DNA from: Parendozoicomonas callyspongiae | Lineage (GTDB): Bacteria; Pseudomonadota; Gammaproteobacteria; Pseudomonadales; Endozoicomonadaceae | Direction of reading: 5' to 3' | NCBI RefSeq assembly: GCF_023502345.1 | Contig: NZ_JAMFLX010000029.1 | Location: forward strand, 1 to 50,215 | Length of the DNA: 50,215 bases | Shown here: one piece after another, positions 17,780-29,835 of the stretch | How positions within the stretch are numbered: the first letter of the stretch is position 1 | How the letters are laid out: the number at the start of each line of letters is the position of its first letter | Notes under the pieces: model-generated | What the model saw: only the letters and a program-made list of their open reading frames with translations | What the model was told of the DNA's origin: nothing | Databases searched by the model: none | Translations under genes and position numbers: made by a program

Positions 17780-18901
17780 ATGACAGACTCGCGTCCAAAC
17801 ACCAGCGACTATGAACAATTGTTCCTCAATGACACCCCCCTTCTGGATGTGCGTGCTCCTGTAGAATTTGAAAAAGGATCTTTTCCTCAGAGCCAGAATC
17901 AGCCTCTAATGAACAATGAAGAACGGCAGAAGATCGGTACCTGTTATAAACGCTCAGGGCACGATGCCGCTATGGCTCTGGGCCACTCTCTGGTGAATGG
18001 AAAAATCAAGGCAGATCGGATGGCAGCATGGATTCAGTTCACAAAGGAAAACCCTGACGGCTACCTTTACTGTTTTCGTGGTGGAGAGCGTTCCCACCTG
18101 GTTCAATCATGGCTGAAAGAGGCCGGCATTCATTACCCTCTGGTGACCGGCGGCTATAAGGCCGTGCGTAGTTTTCTTATTGAGCAGCTCGAAGAATCGA
18201 TCGAGGAATGCAATTTCGTCATACTCGGCGGCAAAACCGGCACGGGAAAAACACGTCTTCTGGAACACCTGCCCAGTTACATCGACCTGGAAGGTCTGGC
18301 TAATCACCGCGGCTCCAGCTTCGGCCGCAGAATCGGAGGGCAACCCAGCCAGATTGACTTCGAAAACAGGCTGGCCATTGAGTTTATCAAAAGCAGAAAT
18401 GCAGGTCGGACAACTATCGTTCTGGAAGATGAAAGCAAACTGATTGGCCGTTGCTGCCTGCCTTTATCACTGAAAGAAAAAATGCAGAAAGCGCCAATTA
18501 TTCTGTTGGAAGAAGATCTGGAAACCCGGGTACAGATCACCTTTGAAGAGTATATCGAGCAGAACCTGTTCGATAATATCTGCGCCCATGGAAAAGATAC
18601 CGGTTTTGCAACCTTTGCCGATGACCTGCTGGCCAGTCTCGACAGGATCCGTAAAAGGCTTGGTGGTGCAAGGCATCAGGAGCTGAGAACTATTATGGAG
18701 GAGGCCCTGCTGGAGCAAAGGGATCACAATCGAAGCCAAAAGCACAGGGACTGGATACGAACCCTTCTCAGAGATTACTACGACCCAATGTATGAGTTCC
18801 AGCTGGAACAAAAATCCGGCCGTATCACTGACTGCGGCAACTGTCGGCAATTGCAACAAAAATACAGTAACGCCAACCTGAACAAACTGTTCTCGGAATA
18901 G
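17780..18901 (+). CDS. mnmH: tRNA 2-selenouridine synthase
   Basis: MnmH (SelU, YbbB) replaces sulfur with selenium at wobble 2-thiouridine of tRNAs for Lys, Glu and Gln, using selenophosphate through a geranylated intermediate. The 373-residue protein has an N-terminal rhodanese domain (LLDVRAPVEFEKG at 21-33, catalytic Cys98 in YCFRGGERS) and a C-terminal P-loop domain with Walker A GGKTGTGKT (150-158). LEDESKLIG and YYDPMYEFQLE are also conserved. The frame is open back to 17672, inside the upstream terminator, but homology starts at the ATG at 17780. No selD is visible in the window, although one is needed for function. Confidence 0.95.
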   Translation: MTDSRPNTSDYEQLFLNDTPLLDVRAPVEFEKGSFPQSQNQPLMNNEERQKIGTCYKRSGHDAAMALGHSLVNGKIKADRMAAWIQFTKENPDGYLYCFRGGERSHLVQSWLKEAGIHYPLVTGGYKAVRSFLIEQLEESIEECNFVILGGKTGTGKTRLLEHLPSYIDLEGLANHRGSSFGRRIGGQPSQIDFENRLAIEFIKSRNAGRTTIVLEDESKLIGRCCLPLSLKEKMQKAPIILLEEDLETRVQITFEEYIEQNLFDNICAHGKDTGFATFADDLLASLDRIRKRLGGARHQELRTIMEEALLEQRDHNRSQKHRDWIRTLLRDYYDPMYEFQLEQKSGRITDCGNCRQLQQKYSNANLNKLFSE

Positions 18902-18989
18902 GGGTTCCCACCATGATACCATGAACACACCCTGTTTTACTCACCCGAAAATAATGCGCACATGGTGACAACAAGTACAGAATATCGTA

Positions 18990-20141
18990 ATGACCAGTAC
19001 ATTATTCAACACCCCTATTGACCGCCGGAACACCTCAAGTCTGAAGTGGGACAAGTACAAAGATCAGGACATTATTCCCATGTGGGTGGCGGATATGGAT
19101 TTTCGCTCCCCCCCCGAGATTATCGATGCTCTCCACAAACGTATTGATCATGGGGTTTTCGGTTACACTAAAGCACCAGAAAGTCTGGAGCAGATCGTAG
19201 TTGAACGACTGAACAACCTCTACGACTGGCCCATAGAACAACAGTGGCTGGACTGGACACCCGGCCTGGTCAGTGCCCTCAATGTGGCTGTCAGATGTTG
19301 TGCTGAAGAAGGGGAACATGTCATTGTCCCCATGCCGGTTTACTATCCCTTCCTGCTGGCACCTCCTTTGGGCAACCGACAGATGCTGCAGATTTTCTGG
19401 CGGCGAAAAGACGGGAACTGGGAACTGGACTGGGACTGGCTGGAAAGCCATATTACTGACGACACCCGTCTGTTTATGCTGTGTAACCCCCAGAATCCTA
19501 ATGGCCGGGTACTGACCCGTGACGAGCTGGAAAAGCTGGAAGAGTTTTGCCGCCGGCATAACCTTGTTGCCTGCTCCGATGAAGTACACTGTGATCTGAT
19601 TCTGGATCGCAGCAGCCAGCATATCCCCTATGCATCCATCAGCGACTATGCCCGCGATAATTCCATCACCCTGATGTCCCCGTCCAAAACATTTAATGTG
19701 GCGGGACTTGGCTGTGCCTTTGCGGTTATTCCCAACCCTGAGCTGCGTGAGCGCTTCCGCCGCACCCGCAAGGGCATTGTCCCTGACCCTGACAATATGC
19801 TGGTCGGCTACACCGCTGCAGAAGCGGCCTACACCCACGGCGAACCCTGGCGCCAGGCTCTTCTTGAGCATCTGCGTGAAAACCATGACTACCTGCTGCA
19901 GCGCATCAAGGGCATGCCTTACCTGGATATGATTCCCCATCAGGCCACATATCTGGCATGGATTCAGTGTGATATTCCCGATGTAAAACGGCCCCAGGAA
20001 TTCTTTGAACAGGCAGGTGTTGGCCTCTCGCCCGGCGCAGTATTTGGCGATGCCCGTTATGTTCGGTTGAACTTTGGCTGCCCTAAAGCGACTTTGGAGC
20101 AGGGGCTGGATAGGATGGAACAGGCCCTGAAGGAACTCTAA
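18990..20141 (+). CDS. patB: PatB/MalY-type PLP-dependent C-S lyase
   Basis: A fold-type I PLP enzyme of the MalY/PatB family. It probably cleaves cystathionine or S-substituted cysteines to a thiol, pyruvate and ammonia; some members act as aminotransferases. Residues 29-37 (IPMWVADMD) form the family N-terminal motif. NPQNPNGRVLTRDEL (about 166-180) and SDEVHCDLIL (196-205) bind the cofactor, and Lys233 in SPSKTFNVAGL should form the internal aldimine. The length of 383 residues is normal for the family. It starts 88 bases after mnmH, possibly in the same transcript. The exact substrate cannot be decided from sequence, and the symbol denotes the family. Confidence 0.9.
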   Translation: MTSTLFNTPIDRRNTSSLKWDKYKDQDIIPMWVADMDFRSPPEIIDALHKRIDHGVFGYTKAPESLEQIVVERLNNLYDWPIEQQWLDWTPGLVSALNVAVRCCAEEGEHVIVPMPVYYPFLLAPPLGNRQMLQIFWRRKDGNWELDWDWLESHITDDTRLFMLCNPQNPNGRVLTRDELEKLEEFCRRHNLVACSDEVHCDLILDRSSQHIPYASISDYARDNSITLMSPSKTFNVAGLGCAFAVIPNPELRERFRRTRKGIVPDPDNMLVGYTAAEAAYTHGEPWRQALLEHLRENHDYLLQRIKGMPYLDMIPHQATYLAWIQCDIPDVKRPQEFFEQAGVGLSPGAVFGDARYVRLNFGCPKATLEQGLDRMEQALKEL

Positions 20142-20151
20142 AAAAAAGTAC

Positions 20152-20179
20152 AAAAAAAAGGAGGCTTGTGCCTCCCTTT
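20152..20179. terminator. Convergent terminator between patB and the large Ser/Thr-rich protein gene
   Basis: GGAGGC (20160-20165) pairs with GCCTCC (20170-20175) around a TTGT loop. Eight A on the left give a long T tract on the minus strand, so it is a strong terminator for the minus-strand gene. On the plus strand only CTTT follows, which is weaker. Confidence 0.88.
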
Positions 20180-20192
20180 CAATTGAAGTGTT

Positions 20193-23100
20193 TCACTTTA
20201 TAAAATGAAACCTTTTAGGGCTAGTTCTTTTACGAGAACTTCTACGGAGTTCAGCTCCATTGAGAGGGCTTTGGCTCTTACGAGATTTGTTCTTCGCAAG
20301 ATCAGCCAAACGCTCCTGCTCAGCTTCTTGTTCCAGATGCAACCTTAGAGTTTCTTCCTGCTCAAGTCTATAACTTTCAGCGCTGGACTCTTCTTGAGTG
20401 AAAGTCAGCGCCATCAGCGCACGAGCATCAGATTTATCATTTTCACTCATGTCAACATCTGCCTGAACACGAACAGATGGCTCAGCCAGCTTCTGCTGCT
20501 TAGGTGCAGTTCCTGCTTCATTCGACTTATCACTAGAAGAGCGACGGCGCTTCACCGGCCTATCTCTCGGAGAACCATCCACTGGCTCCTGAGCGGATTC
20601 AGTTGAACTACGCTTCTGACTAGCCGTCGGCCCTAGAATCACAGGAAGTGTAATAGGCGTCGCATCTGCCAGAGCAGCAGAACCTGGTGAGTTACTTACG
20701 TTGACCGATATATCCATTGGAACAGGAACATTATTCAAATCACCCGCTACCTGCTGTAACTGTTCAGAAACAGAAGATGTAGAAGCTTTAGACAAAGCCT
20801 CAACCGTCCTCAAAAAATTTTCGCGCATTCTGCGAATATCGTTCTGCTGAGAGCTAAATCCATAACACTGAACAAGCGGTATGAATGCAGCAACCTGAGT
20901 AGACGCCACAGAACTGGCAACAGTGCTGCTGGAAGACTGCAGGCCTGCAACATTGAACTGTGTTGCAGGCAGCTCAAAACTAGCAGAGCTAACTGGGAAA
21001 GCCGGAATCAACGGCAGAGTCGGTGCAGTCGTTATTGGTGCTGCAGTACTCGTTGGCAGCGTCGCTGAACTACTGCTGGTTGTTCCCAGAGGAGTGCGAG
21101 TCAGAGCGTCAGTACTTAACGTCGATGTCAAGATGACCGGAGTGATTGAGGCTGGTGTGACCACTGTTGAAGTGTTCACACTTGAAGCCACTGTTCCGGT
21201 AGAATCAGCCATAGTAGTGACAGGTGCAGAGCTACCAGCTGCCGTGGTCACTGTCGAACTACCAGCATCTGTTGCAGCAGGCTCTGATGAGGTCACAGTA
21301 ACAGTTTCACTGGTCGAAGTGTTTACGGTCACAGGCGGTTCATTATCATCCGTTTCCATAATTTCATATTCTTCGGCATCAAGTCGCGCCTTCGCATCAT
21401 CGTATGCCTTTTCCACCTTATCCACCGAAACCCATATTGGCAGTTTCGTGATAGCATCGCTCTTCTCAAGAATCTCCTGCCTCAGGTCATCACTGACAAC
21501 TCTCATCATCAGGGTACGCACTGCATCAAGTTTGATAGCCATGTCAGACCGTCGCACAATTTCATCGGCGATCTTGTCTTCCTTGGGGCTGTTGTCCAGC
21601 TTGATAAGCAAATCGTTGACAACAGCCATACTGTGCTCAAACTGAGCCTGCAGAATACCACGACAGAGAGTAGCAAGCTGTTGCTTGTTGCGAATACACT
21701 GGGCCAAATCTTCCAGACTTTCTCTTTTCTCTGGCTTCATTGGATCCCTGATCACAGCAGTATATCCGCCATCAGGGCCATCAATAGATTTCACGGCCAG
21801 GTTTGTTTTCTTATCTGTGAACATCTTTCTTAGATTGTCTTCGGCGGCAGTACGATTACCTGCTCCCAAGCTATGAATATAACGCAGGATACCTGTCACA
21901 ACAGCCGGAATATCGAATTCAATAGCGAGTGCTTTTCCATCAGGGTGAGTGTCACTCGTATCTACTTTCATGCTTCTGAACTGACTGGCGATCAGAGTAC
22001 GGGCACGGCCAACATCCTTATGGGAGTCAGAGCCTGCATCATGGGTACAACTCAGATAACTAGACCTTGTAGGGGCAAGATCAACCGCTACCTTTACCTG
22101 CCTGACATCTGCCGTTTGACCTGGAGCTGTTGGAGCGGCCGGTGTCGACTGTGGCTGACCGAATGGGTGAGTTTCCATTGGCTCAACAGCCGGTACCTGT
22201 TCCTCACGGACATGAACAAGATCTTCAAGCAGAGGCACATACTTCTTCATTTCCTGAATGACGTAGTGGGCCCACTCGTTAACGCCTTGATCATCTGCAA
22301 GACAGCGACTTGATGCCACTGTTCTCATCATAACGGCCTGAGAGTAAGGAGTGTAACCAAGATCGGTCAGAGCCTTGAGGTAAACCTCATAGTTCCTTTC
22401 CTTAGCAGGTTTCTTATCTTCCGCTTCAACCTTTTCCATGATGGTCTTGATGGGTTTCAGGTTTGCCTCTTCATAAGATCTGGCAGAAGCAATCGCTGCT
22501 GCCTTGGCAGCACCTTCAGCCTGAGACAGCATAATATCCAGAGTCTCTTTATACATGCTATATGCATAAGAAACCCTCTTATCCGTTCTGCTTGGGTAAA
22601 CGTCCTTATGGGCAGTGAACATTTGATCCATGCCCCTTGCCAGTGACATTTTCACTTCACGCATCAGGTTAAAGCGATAGTTGTAGTCGCCCAGCAGACA
22701 GGTTCCGAACTGCAGCAGCTTTTCAGGATCAGCAGCCACCTCGCCTACGAAAGGACAGCTGTCTTTCAAACGGCTGACCATTTCCTGTCTCATCACACCA
22801 AGCTCAAGAGAAAGCATCAGGACAGCTTTGCGAATCTTGTTCTTGGTCACATCATTCTTTTCGTTGATTTTGTCGATATTGTCGTAGGTATACTTGCCAT
22901 CAGGATCTTTCAGAGGTTCAAGATCTTTAGCTGTAATACCGAAGCCTTTTACCAGCAGCTCAAGGTATGGAGAAGCAAACAGGTCGGTTTTTGCTGTCAA
23001 CTGCTCACCGCCTTCAGGCTGGACAGATGCTGTTTTGATTACATCATCAACAGCTTTCATCATGTCTTTAAATTCTTGCTTCGTTTCATCAGTCTGAAGC

Positions 23101-23426
23101 TCCACCTTGTCAAGGAATACCTTGGCGGCTTCCTTGGCGGCCGTCTTAGCAGACTCGTCAGTTAACTTTTTGGCAGCGACTTCAGCGTTGGTTCTCAAGT
23201 TTGAGAGTGTCCTGGTTCTTATGGGCTTAATACGGGCAGTTGTTAACCAACTCACCCTAGATTCATTTTCGAACTGTAGGATATGCTTCTTTTGCTCAGT
23301 GGCACTCAGCTCCCTTACTTTTCCTTTAACACTGTCGCGCGCCTCTAAAGGACCCTGGTCCGTTTTAGTTGCTTTATAGGCACCAACAGCATCTGTTGGG
23401 GCTAGAGTAAAACTCGATGCAGGCAT
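20193..23426 (-). CDS. Large candidate effector with Ser/Thr-rich linker and NLS-like clusters, 1,077 aa
   Basis: I do not recognise a family. Residues 1 to about 690 are helical and charged, with no signal peptide. About 698-846 is a mucin-like Ser/Thr/Val/Pro linker. About 855-905 is again helical. The C-terminus has two basic clusters typical of eukaryotic nuclear proteins: RPVKRRRSSS (about 956-965) and RRSSRKRTSPKR (about 1061-1072), separated by a Glu-rich coiled-coil stretch (EEETLRLHLEQEAEQE type). The combination suggests a protein that acts in a eukaryotic host nucleus, but this is inference. Two ATGs compete for the start: AAGGAG lies 2 bases before the one at 23432 and 8 before the one at 23426, so the latter is preferred. 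It stands alone, with a strong terminator. Confidence 0.85.
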   Translation of the reverse strand: MPASSFTLAPTDAVGAYKATKTDQGPLEARDSVKGKVRELSATEQKKHILQFENESRVSWLTTARIKPIRTRTLSNLRTNAEVAAKKLTDESAKTAAKEAAKVFLDKVELQTDETKQEFKDMMKAVDDVIKTASVQPEGGEQLTAKTDLFASPYLELLVKGFGITAKDLEPLKDPDGKYTYDNIDKINEKNDVTKNKIRKAVLMLSLELGVMRQEMVSRLKDSCPFVGEVAADPEKLLQFGTCLLGDYNYRFNLMREVKMSLARGMDQMFTAHKDVYPSRTDKRVSYAYSMYKETLDIMLSQAEGAAKAAAIASARSYEEANLKPIKTIMEKVEAEDKKPAKERNYEVYLKALTDLGYTPYSQAVMMRTVASSRCLADDQGVNEWAHYVIQEMKKYVPLLEDLVHVREEQVPAVEPMETHPFGQPQSTPAAPTAPGQTADVRQVKVAVDLAPTRSSYLSCTHDAGSDSHKDVGRARTLIASQFRSMKVDTSDTHPDGKALAIEFDIPAVVTGILRYIHSLGAGNRTAAEDNLRKMFTDKKTNLAVKSIDGPDGGYTAVIRDPMKPEKRESLEDLAQCIRNKQQLATLCRGILQAQFEHSMAVVNDLLIKLDNSPKEDKIADEIVRRSDMAIKLDAVRTLMMRVVSDDLRQEILEKSDAITKLPIWVSVDKVEKAYDDAKARLDAEEYEIMETDDNEPPVTVNTSTSETVTVTSSEPAATDAGSSTVTTAAGSSAPVTTMADSTGTVASSVNTSTVVTPASITPVILTSTLSTDALTRTPLGTTSSSSATLPTSTAAPITTAPTLPLIPAFPVSSASFELPATQFNVAGLQSSSSTVASSVASTQVAAFIPLVQCYGFSSQQNDIRRMRENFLRTVEALSKASTSSVSEQLQQVAGDLNNVPVPMDISVNVSNSPGSAALADATPITLPVILGPTASQKRSSTESAQEPVDGSPRDRPVKRRRSSSDKSNEAGTAPKQQKLAEPSVRVQADVDMSENDKSDARALMALTFTQEESSAESYRLEQEETLRLHLEQEAEQERLADLAKNKSRKSQSPLNGAELRRSSRKRTSPKRFHFIK

Positions 23427-23697
23427 TTTCATTTCTCCTTGATAGTTTCCCGAGTGGCAACTGCCAGCTCCGTTTTCATGGCAGAAAACCCGTTTGGATC
23501 AACATGCCACCTGGCACTGCTCACCTCTGATTACAGGATTCTTCACACCAATTGACTGCTATCAGGAGAGATAGGTTCATGGGGGACTGTGCAGTATTAC
23601 TAACCACAGGTACAGCAGAGAAAACATCGTGAAACCGGTTGCGTTCAGGGCCTGCTCTTGGTTAGTCTGCTGCGCATTCACATCCTTGGGGAATACT

Positions 23698-24426
23698 GTG
23701 CCTGTAGACGCCTCCACTGCTGCTTTGACCGTTCAACCCGTTGGCTTTATTCGCTCCTGTTACCGGGAAAAATTCGGTATTCCCCGCCAGCCAGGGCTGG
23801 CCACCAGCGCCAGAGCCCGGCTTGAACTCAGTGGTGCCTGCAACTGCCTTGAAGCTGTGAACGGACTGGGGGACTTCAGCCATATCTGGGTTCAGTTCCT
23901 GTTCCACGGTACCCAGGCAGAAGGCTGGCGCCCGACTGTTCGCCCCCCCAGACTGGGGGGAGACAAGCGAGTCGGTGTTTTTGCCACCCGTTCCACCCAC
24001 AGGCCCAATCCACTGGGGCTTTCTGTGGTGAAACTGGAGGGTATTCATCAGGACAATGGCCAGGTCTGGCTGGAGCTTTCCGGTATTGATCTGCTGGATG
24101 GAACGCCGGTAGTAGATATCAAACCCTACCTGCCCTGGGCCGACAGCGTGACCGAGGCAACCAGCGGATTTGCTCCGGAGCCTCCTGAAAATCACCCGGT
24201 TCTGTTTACTGATGAGGCTCTCGAGCAATGCCGTCAGTATCAGCAACAAACTGGTCACCCATTCCAACAGCTGATTATGGAACTGCTGAGCCAGGATCCT
24301 CGCCCGGCTTATTTGAAGAAACGGTCACGCAGTGATTATGGTGTCAGACTGTGGGGCTGCAATATTCGCTGGCGGGTGACAGAAAAAGGCTTTGAAGTCT
24401 TTTCGATTGAACGGGAAGATAGATAA
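23698..24426 (+). CDS. trmO: tRNA (N6-threonylcarbamoyladenosine-37) methyltransferase TrmO
   Basis: TrmO (TsaA, YaeB) uses S-adenosylmethionine to methylate t6A at position 37 of tRNA-Thr. The family core is easily seen: VGFIRSCYREKFGIPRQPG, GDFSHIWVQFLFHG, WRPTVRPPRLGG, GVFATRSTHRPNPLG and DGTPVVDIKPYLPW, then a C-terminal domain with SQDPRPAY and CNIRWRV. The reading frame is open back to a GTG at 23629, which would add a hydrophobic N-terminus. A GTG at 23698 with GGGGA upstream gives 242 residues, close to the E. coli protein (235), and is my choice. The start remains uncertain. yheU follows within 36 bases. Confidence 0.93.
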   Translation: MPVDASTAALTVQPVGFIRSCYREKFGIPRQPGLATSARARLELSGACNCLEAVNGLGDFSHIWVQFLFHGTQAEGWRPTVRPPRLGGDKRVGVFATRSTHRPNPLGLSVVKLEGIHQDNGQVWLELSGIDLLDGTPVVDIKPYLPWADSVTEATSGFAPEPPENHPVLFTDEALEQCRQYQQQTGHPFQQLIMELLSQDPRPAYLKKRSRSDYGVRLWGCNIRWRVTEKGFEVFSIEREDR

Positions 24427-24461
24427 ACTGCAATTTTTATTCAAGTTATTCTGGACACACA

Positions 24462-24680
24462 ATGATCGTACCATGGCAACAGCTGGAAGAGGCCACACTC
24501 CATAACCTGATTACCGAGTTTGTCAGCCGCGATGGCACTGATAACGGTGATAACACACCGGTAACCACCAGAATCAACCAGGTTCTTGAACAGCTGCGCA
24601 ATGGCAGCGCGGTGGTTGTCTGGGACGAGATGACTGAAACAGCCAATATCGTTCCTGCCGACAATATTGGTATTGCCTGA
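24462..24680 (+). CDS. yheU: YheU family protein (UPF0270)
   Basis: A 72-residue cytoplasmic protein of unknown function. It matches the YheU family along its length: MIVPWQQLEEATLHNLITEFV at the start (IPW-x-x-L in E. coli), then SRDGTDNGD, and NGSAVVVWDEMTETANIVP near the end. The E. coli protein is about the same size. It lies just after trmO and could be cotranscribed. No function can be assigned from the context. Confidence 0.9.
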   Translation: MIVPWQQLEEATLHNLITEFVSRDGTDNGDNTPVTTRINQVLEQLRNGSAVVVWDEMTETANIVPADNIGIA

Positions 24681-24739
24681 AAGTTCAAGAGCCTGAATAT
24701 CCTGCTACTTTCTGGTGTCTCTATTGAAGGAGATGCCAG

Positions 24740-25648
24740 ATGCAACCTGCTTTTCGCACTATCCGACGTTTCTATTTCATACTCTCTCTGGCAATGATTG
24801 TTATTGCTCCAACCAGTCAGGCTGTCCAATCCCCCTTTGATACACTGATTGAAAAGATAATGATGGAATATCCGGCTTTGCAGGGAAATATTCAGTCAGA
24901 CATCATCAATGGGCAGACCGTGTTTTTCGCAGACACTAAAGAAGCAGGAAGCCTGCTGGTTAGTGAATTTATAGTCAAGACACTTCAGGATAACTACCAG
25001 AAAGGACAATCATCGGTACTGGGTCTGGCTACAGGCAGCACTCCTCTTATTGTTTATAAGAATCTGGTTACAGCCTTTCAGAATGGAGCTCTTTCGACCC
25101 AGAACCTGACCACATTCAACCTTGATGAATACCTGGGGCTGGCAGCGAATCATCCCGCCAGTTACGCATTTTTTATGTACCAGAACCTGTTCCAGTATCT
25201 CGATATTTCTGACGAACGCATACATATTCCATCAGCCCCCCCAAAAAAAACGGATGAAAGTATTGCAGAATATCAGCAGCTACTTGGCCAAACCCAAAGA
25301 GATATTCAGCTGCTTGGGCTGGGGAAAAATGGTCATATCGCTTTTAATGAGCCCGGTTCACCAGCCACTTCGAGAACCCGATTGGTAAAACTCGATGAAT
25401 CAACCCGCATAGCCAACAGCCGCTATTTTGAAAGCCCTGAACAAGTCCCCGAACATGCCATCACTATGGGAATTGCTGATATTCTCGAGTCAAAGATCAA
25501 TATTATTATGGCTTGGGGAGAGGGTAAGGCAGAAGCTGTTAAAAGAGCTATCACAGGCCCGATCTCTTCAGACTGCCCGGCCAGCTTTCTTCAACAACAC
25601 AATAAAACAATCTGGTTCATTGATCAGAAAGCAGGAAAAATGCTTTAA
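24740..25648 (+). CDS. NagB-type glucosamine-6-phosphate deaminase with an N-terminal signal peptide
   Basis: The NagB fold begins near residue 58: GLATGSTPLIVYKNL (phosphate binding), TFNLDEYLGL with the catalytic Asp, and GLGKNGHIAFNEPGS with the active-site His and Glu. NagB converts glucosamine-6-phosphate to fructose-6-phosphate and ammonia in the cytoplasm. Here residues 1-28 look like a Sec signal peptide (basic start, ILSLAMIVIAPTS, then SQA), preceded by an excellent AGGAGA 8-9 bases before the ATG. The total of 302 residues is about 36 longer than E. coli NagB. An internal ATG near codon 41 would give the normal length but has a weak ribosome binding site. A periplasmic location would be odd because sugar phosphates are cytoplasmic, so the substrate is open. 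Confidence 0.82.
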   Translation: MQPAFRTIRRFYFILSLAMIVIAPTSQAVQSPFDTLIEKIMMEYPALQGNIQSDIINGQTVFFADTKEAGSLLVSEFIVKTLQDNYQKGQSSVLGLATGSTPLIVYKNLVTAFQNGALSTQNLTTFNLDEYLGLAANHPASYAFFMYQNLFQYLDISDERIHIPSAPPKKTDESIAEYQQLLGQTQRDIQLLGLGKNGHIAFNEPGSPATSRTRLVKLDESTRIANSRYFESPEQVPEHAITMGIADILESKINIIMAWGEGKAEAVKRAITGPISSDCPASFLQQHNKTIWFIDQKAGKML

Positions 25649-25667
25649 AAAAAGAAGCACCAAACCA

Positions 25668-28336
<2,669 letters not shown>

Positions 28337-28359
28337 AAATAGAAGACAACCGCCAGCAA

Positions 28360-29637
28360 TCAGACTCTGGCAGTAGACTTGTTCCGCTTGGTCAGTTGGC
28401 GTCGTTCAAAATCACAAATACGCTGACGATAATGCTCCAGGGTCTGCTGGGTCAGCACGCTGTGCTGATCATCTCGAATGATGCCTTCCAGATCTCGGGC
28501 AATATTGTGAACAGATTCTGCCATAATCCGGAAAGCCTGCTGTGGCTCGTGAGGCCCGGGCAGCCCCATAAAGAAGCTTATTGCCGGAGTATGACTGTTC
28601 TTCATGGTTTTCAGGTTAAAGGTCCCTGGCTCAACACCATTGGCAACACTGAACAGAATCTCTCCTGATCCATCCTCCTGGATATGACGATGGAAGATAT
28701 TCATATCACCAAAGCGAATGCCAGATCGATGGAAGCTTGCCAGCACCTGATCGCCAGAAAATGGCAGTCCCTTCGGCGCAACCAGATTCATAATCAGCAC
28801 CTCGTCAACAGGAGCGTGATGTGGTTCTTCGGGCTCCGGAGCCGGGGCAGCCTCAACTTCACTCTCTTTATGATGATGAAAATGAGGACGCTCAAAAAAC
28901 TTCTTACGTCTTGGAGCAGGCTCTTTTACCGCTTCGCTGCGAGCACGCCTCTCTTCTGCTTCCGGCTTAATATCGAGGTTGAAATCATCACCAAACAGAT
29001 CGGGCTCAGATTCCACAGGTTTGGCTTTAAGTGACTCTGCAGCGACAACCTCTTGCTCAATAACAAGTTCCTGCCTGGGAGCTGGTTCCGGTTTGAAGTC
29101 AAACTTAGGTTCAGCTGGCTGCGGAACTGGCTCTGGTTCAGACTCAATAACCTGCTCAACCTGAGGCTCAGGTTGGGAAAGCTCAACTTCAGACTTTAAC
29201 GGTTCCGGCTGAACCTCTTGAACAGGAACAACAGGTTCCGGAACTGGCTCCTGGATGGGCGCAAATACTTCATGTTGAGGTTGAGACTCCGGTTCAGTAT
29301 TGTCTGAAGCTGCAGAAGCCACAGTGCCTTGTGACACTACTCTTGGGACAGATATAACCTCTCCCGATGCAATATCAGAATCATCAGGAACAATTAGCGG
29401 TTCCTTGCGCGCAGGTTTGACGGGAACAGTCTCCTCTTCCCAATGCATAACACGTGCACCACCATTCGGCAGCTCACTGCCATAGTCATCTTCACAGCCG
29501 TGGACATCTTCCAGGCCGAAGTTCAAGTCGTTTGCCCGACGTTTTGCCAGCCACATGCGTCGTAAGCCGTCTGCCAGTACACCCAGAACCACCAGTACGC
29601 CTGCAATGACCAGTAAATCGCGAAAATTCATCTCCAT
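28360..29637 (-). CDS. zipA: Cell division protein ZipA
   Basis: ZipA anchors FtsZ to the inner membrane at the division site. The N-terminal membrane helix is seen at residues 6-24 (RDLLVIAGVLVVLGVLADG), followed by basic residues. A long Pro/Glu/Gln-rich linker covers about 75-270, and the C-terminal ZipA domain that binds the FtsZ tail starts near 278 (VDEVLIMNLVAPKG) and includes GEILFSVANGVEPGTF and PGPHEPQQAF. The length of 425 residues exceeds E. coli ZipA (328) because of the linker. A second ATG two codons in is an alternative start. Confidence 0.95.
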   Translation of the reverse strand: MEMNFRDLLVIAGVLVVLGVLADGLRRMWLAKRRANDLNFGLEDVHGCEDDYGSELPNGGARVMHWEEETVPVKPARKEPLIVPDDSDIASGEVISVPRVVSQGTVASAASDNTEPESQPQHEVFAPIQEPVPEPVVPVQEVQPEPLKSEVELSQPEPQVEQVIESEPEPVPQPAEPKFDFKPEPAPRQELVIEQEVVAAESLKAKPVESEPDLFGDDFNLDIKPEAEERRARSEAVKEPAPRRKKFFERPHFHHHKESEVEAAPAPEPEEPHHAPVDEVLIMNLVAPKGLPFSGDQVLASFHRSGIRFGDMNIFHRHIQEDGSGEILFSVANGVEPGTFNLKTMKNSHTPAISFFMGLPGPHEPQQAFRIMAESVHNIARDLEGIIRDDQHSVLTQQTLEHYRQRICDFERRQLTKRNKSTARV

Positions 29638-29835
29638 GGGTACTCGTCAACCTGATATTCCATAGCCAGGGTCTGCCTACCCGGCCCTGATCAGTAAATT
29701 AACAGATGCAGAGGGTCAGGAAAATCCACTCTGCACAATTCAAATAAATATTTTTTGCGGAAAGTATCGTTAACACAGCAGGTAGTGATGAAAACGGTAC
29801 TTATCGATCGAATCTAAGCAATACTGACAATTCAA

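Noticed and set aside
19035-20153. A 372-codon minus-strand open frame opposite patB
   Set aside because: Shadow of the C-S lyase gene, which has its PLP lysine and cofactor motifs in the plus-strand frame.
20920-21340. Repeat-containing DNA (minisatellite) in the Ser/Thr-rich linker region
   Set aside because: The protein composition is repetitive but no fixed-length DNA unit recurs.
25321-25362. Loss of the catalytic Asp in the NagB-like protein (GKNGHIAFNEP instead of NDGHIAFNEP)
   Set aside because: Asn is normal at this position in many NagB proteins, for example the Bacillus type, so it is not a lesion.
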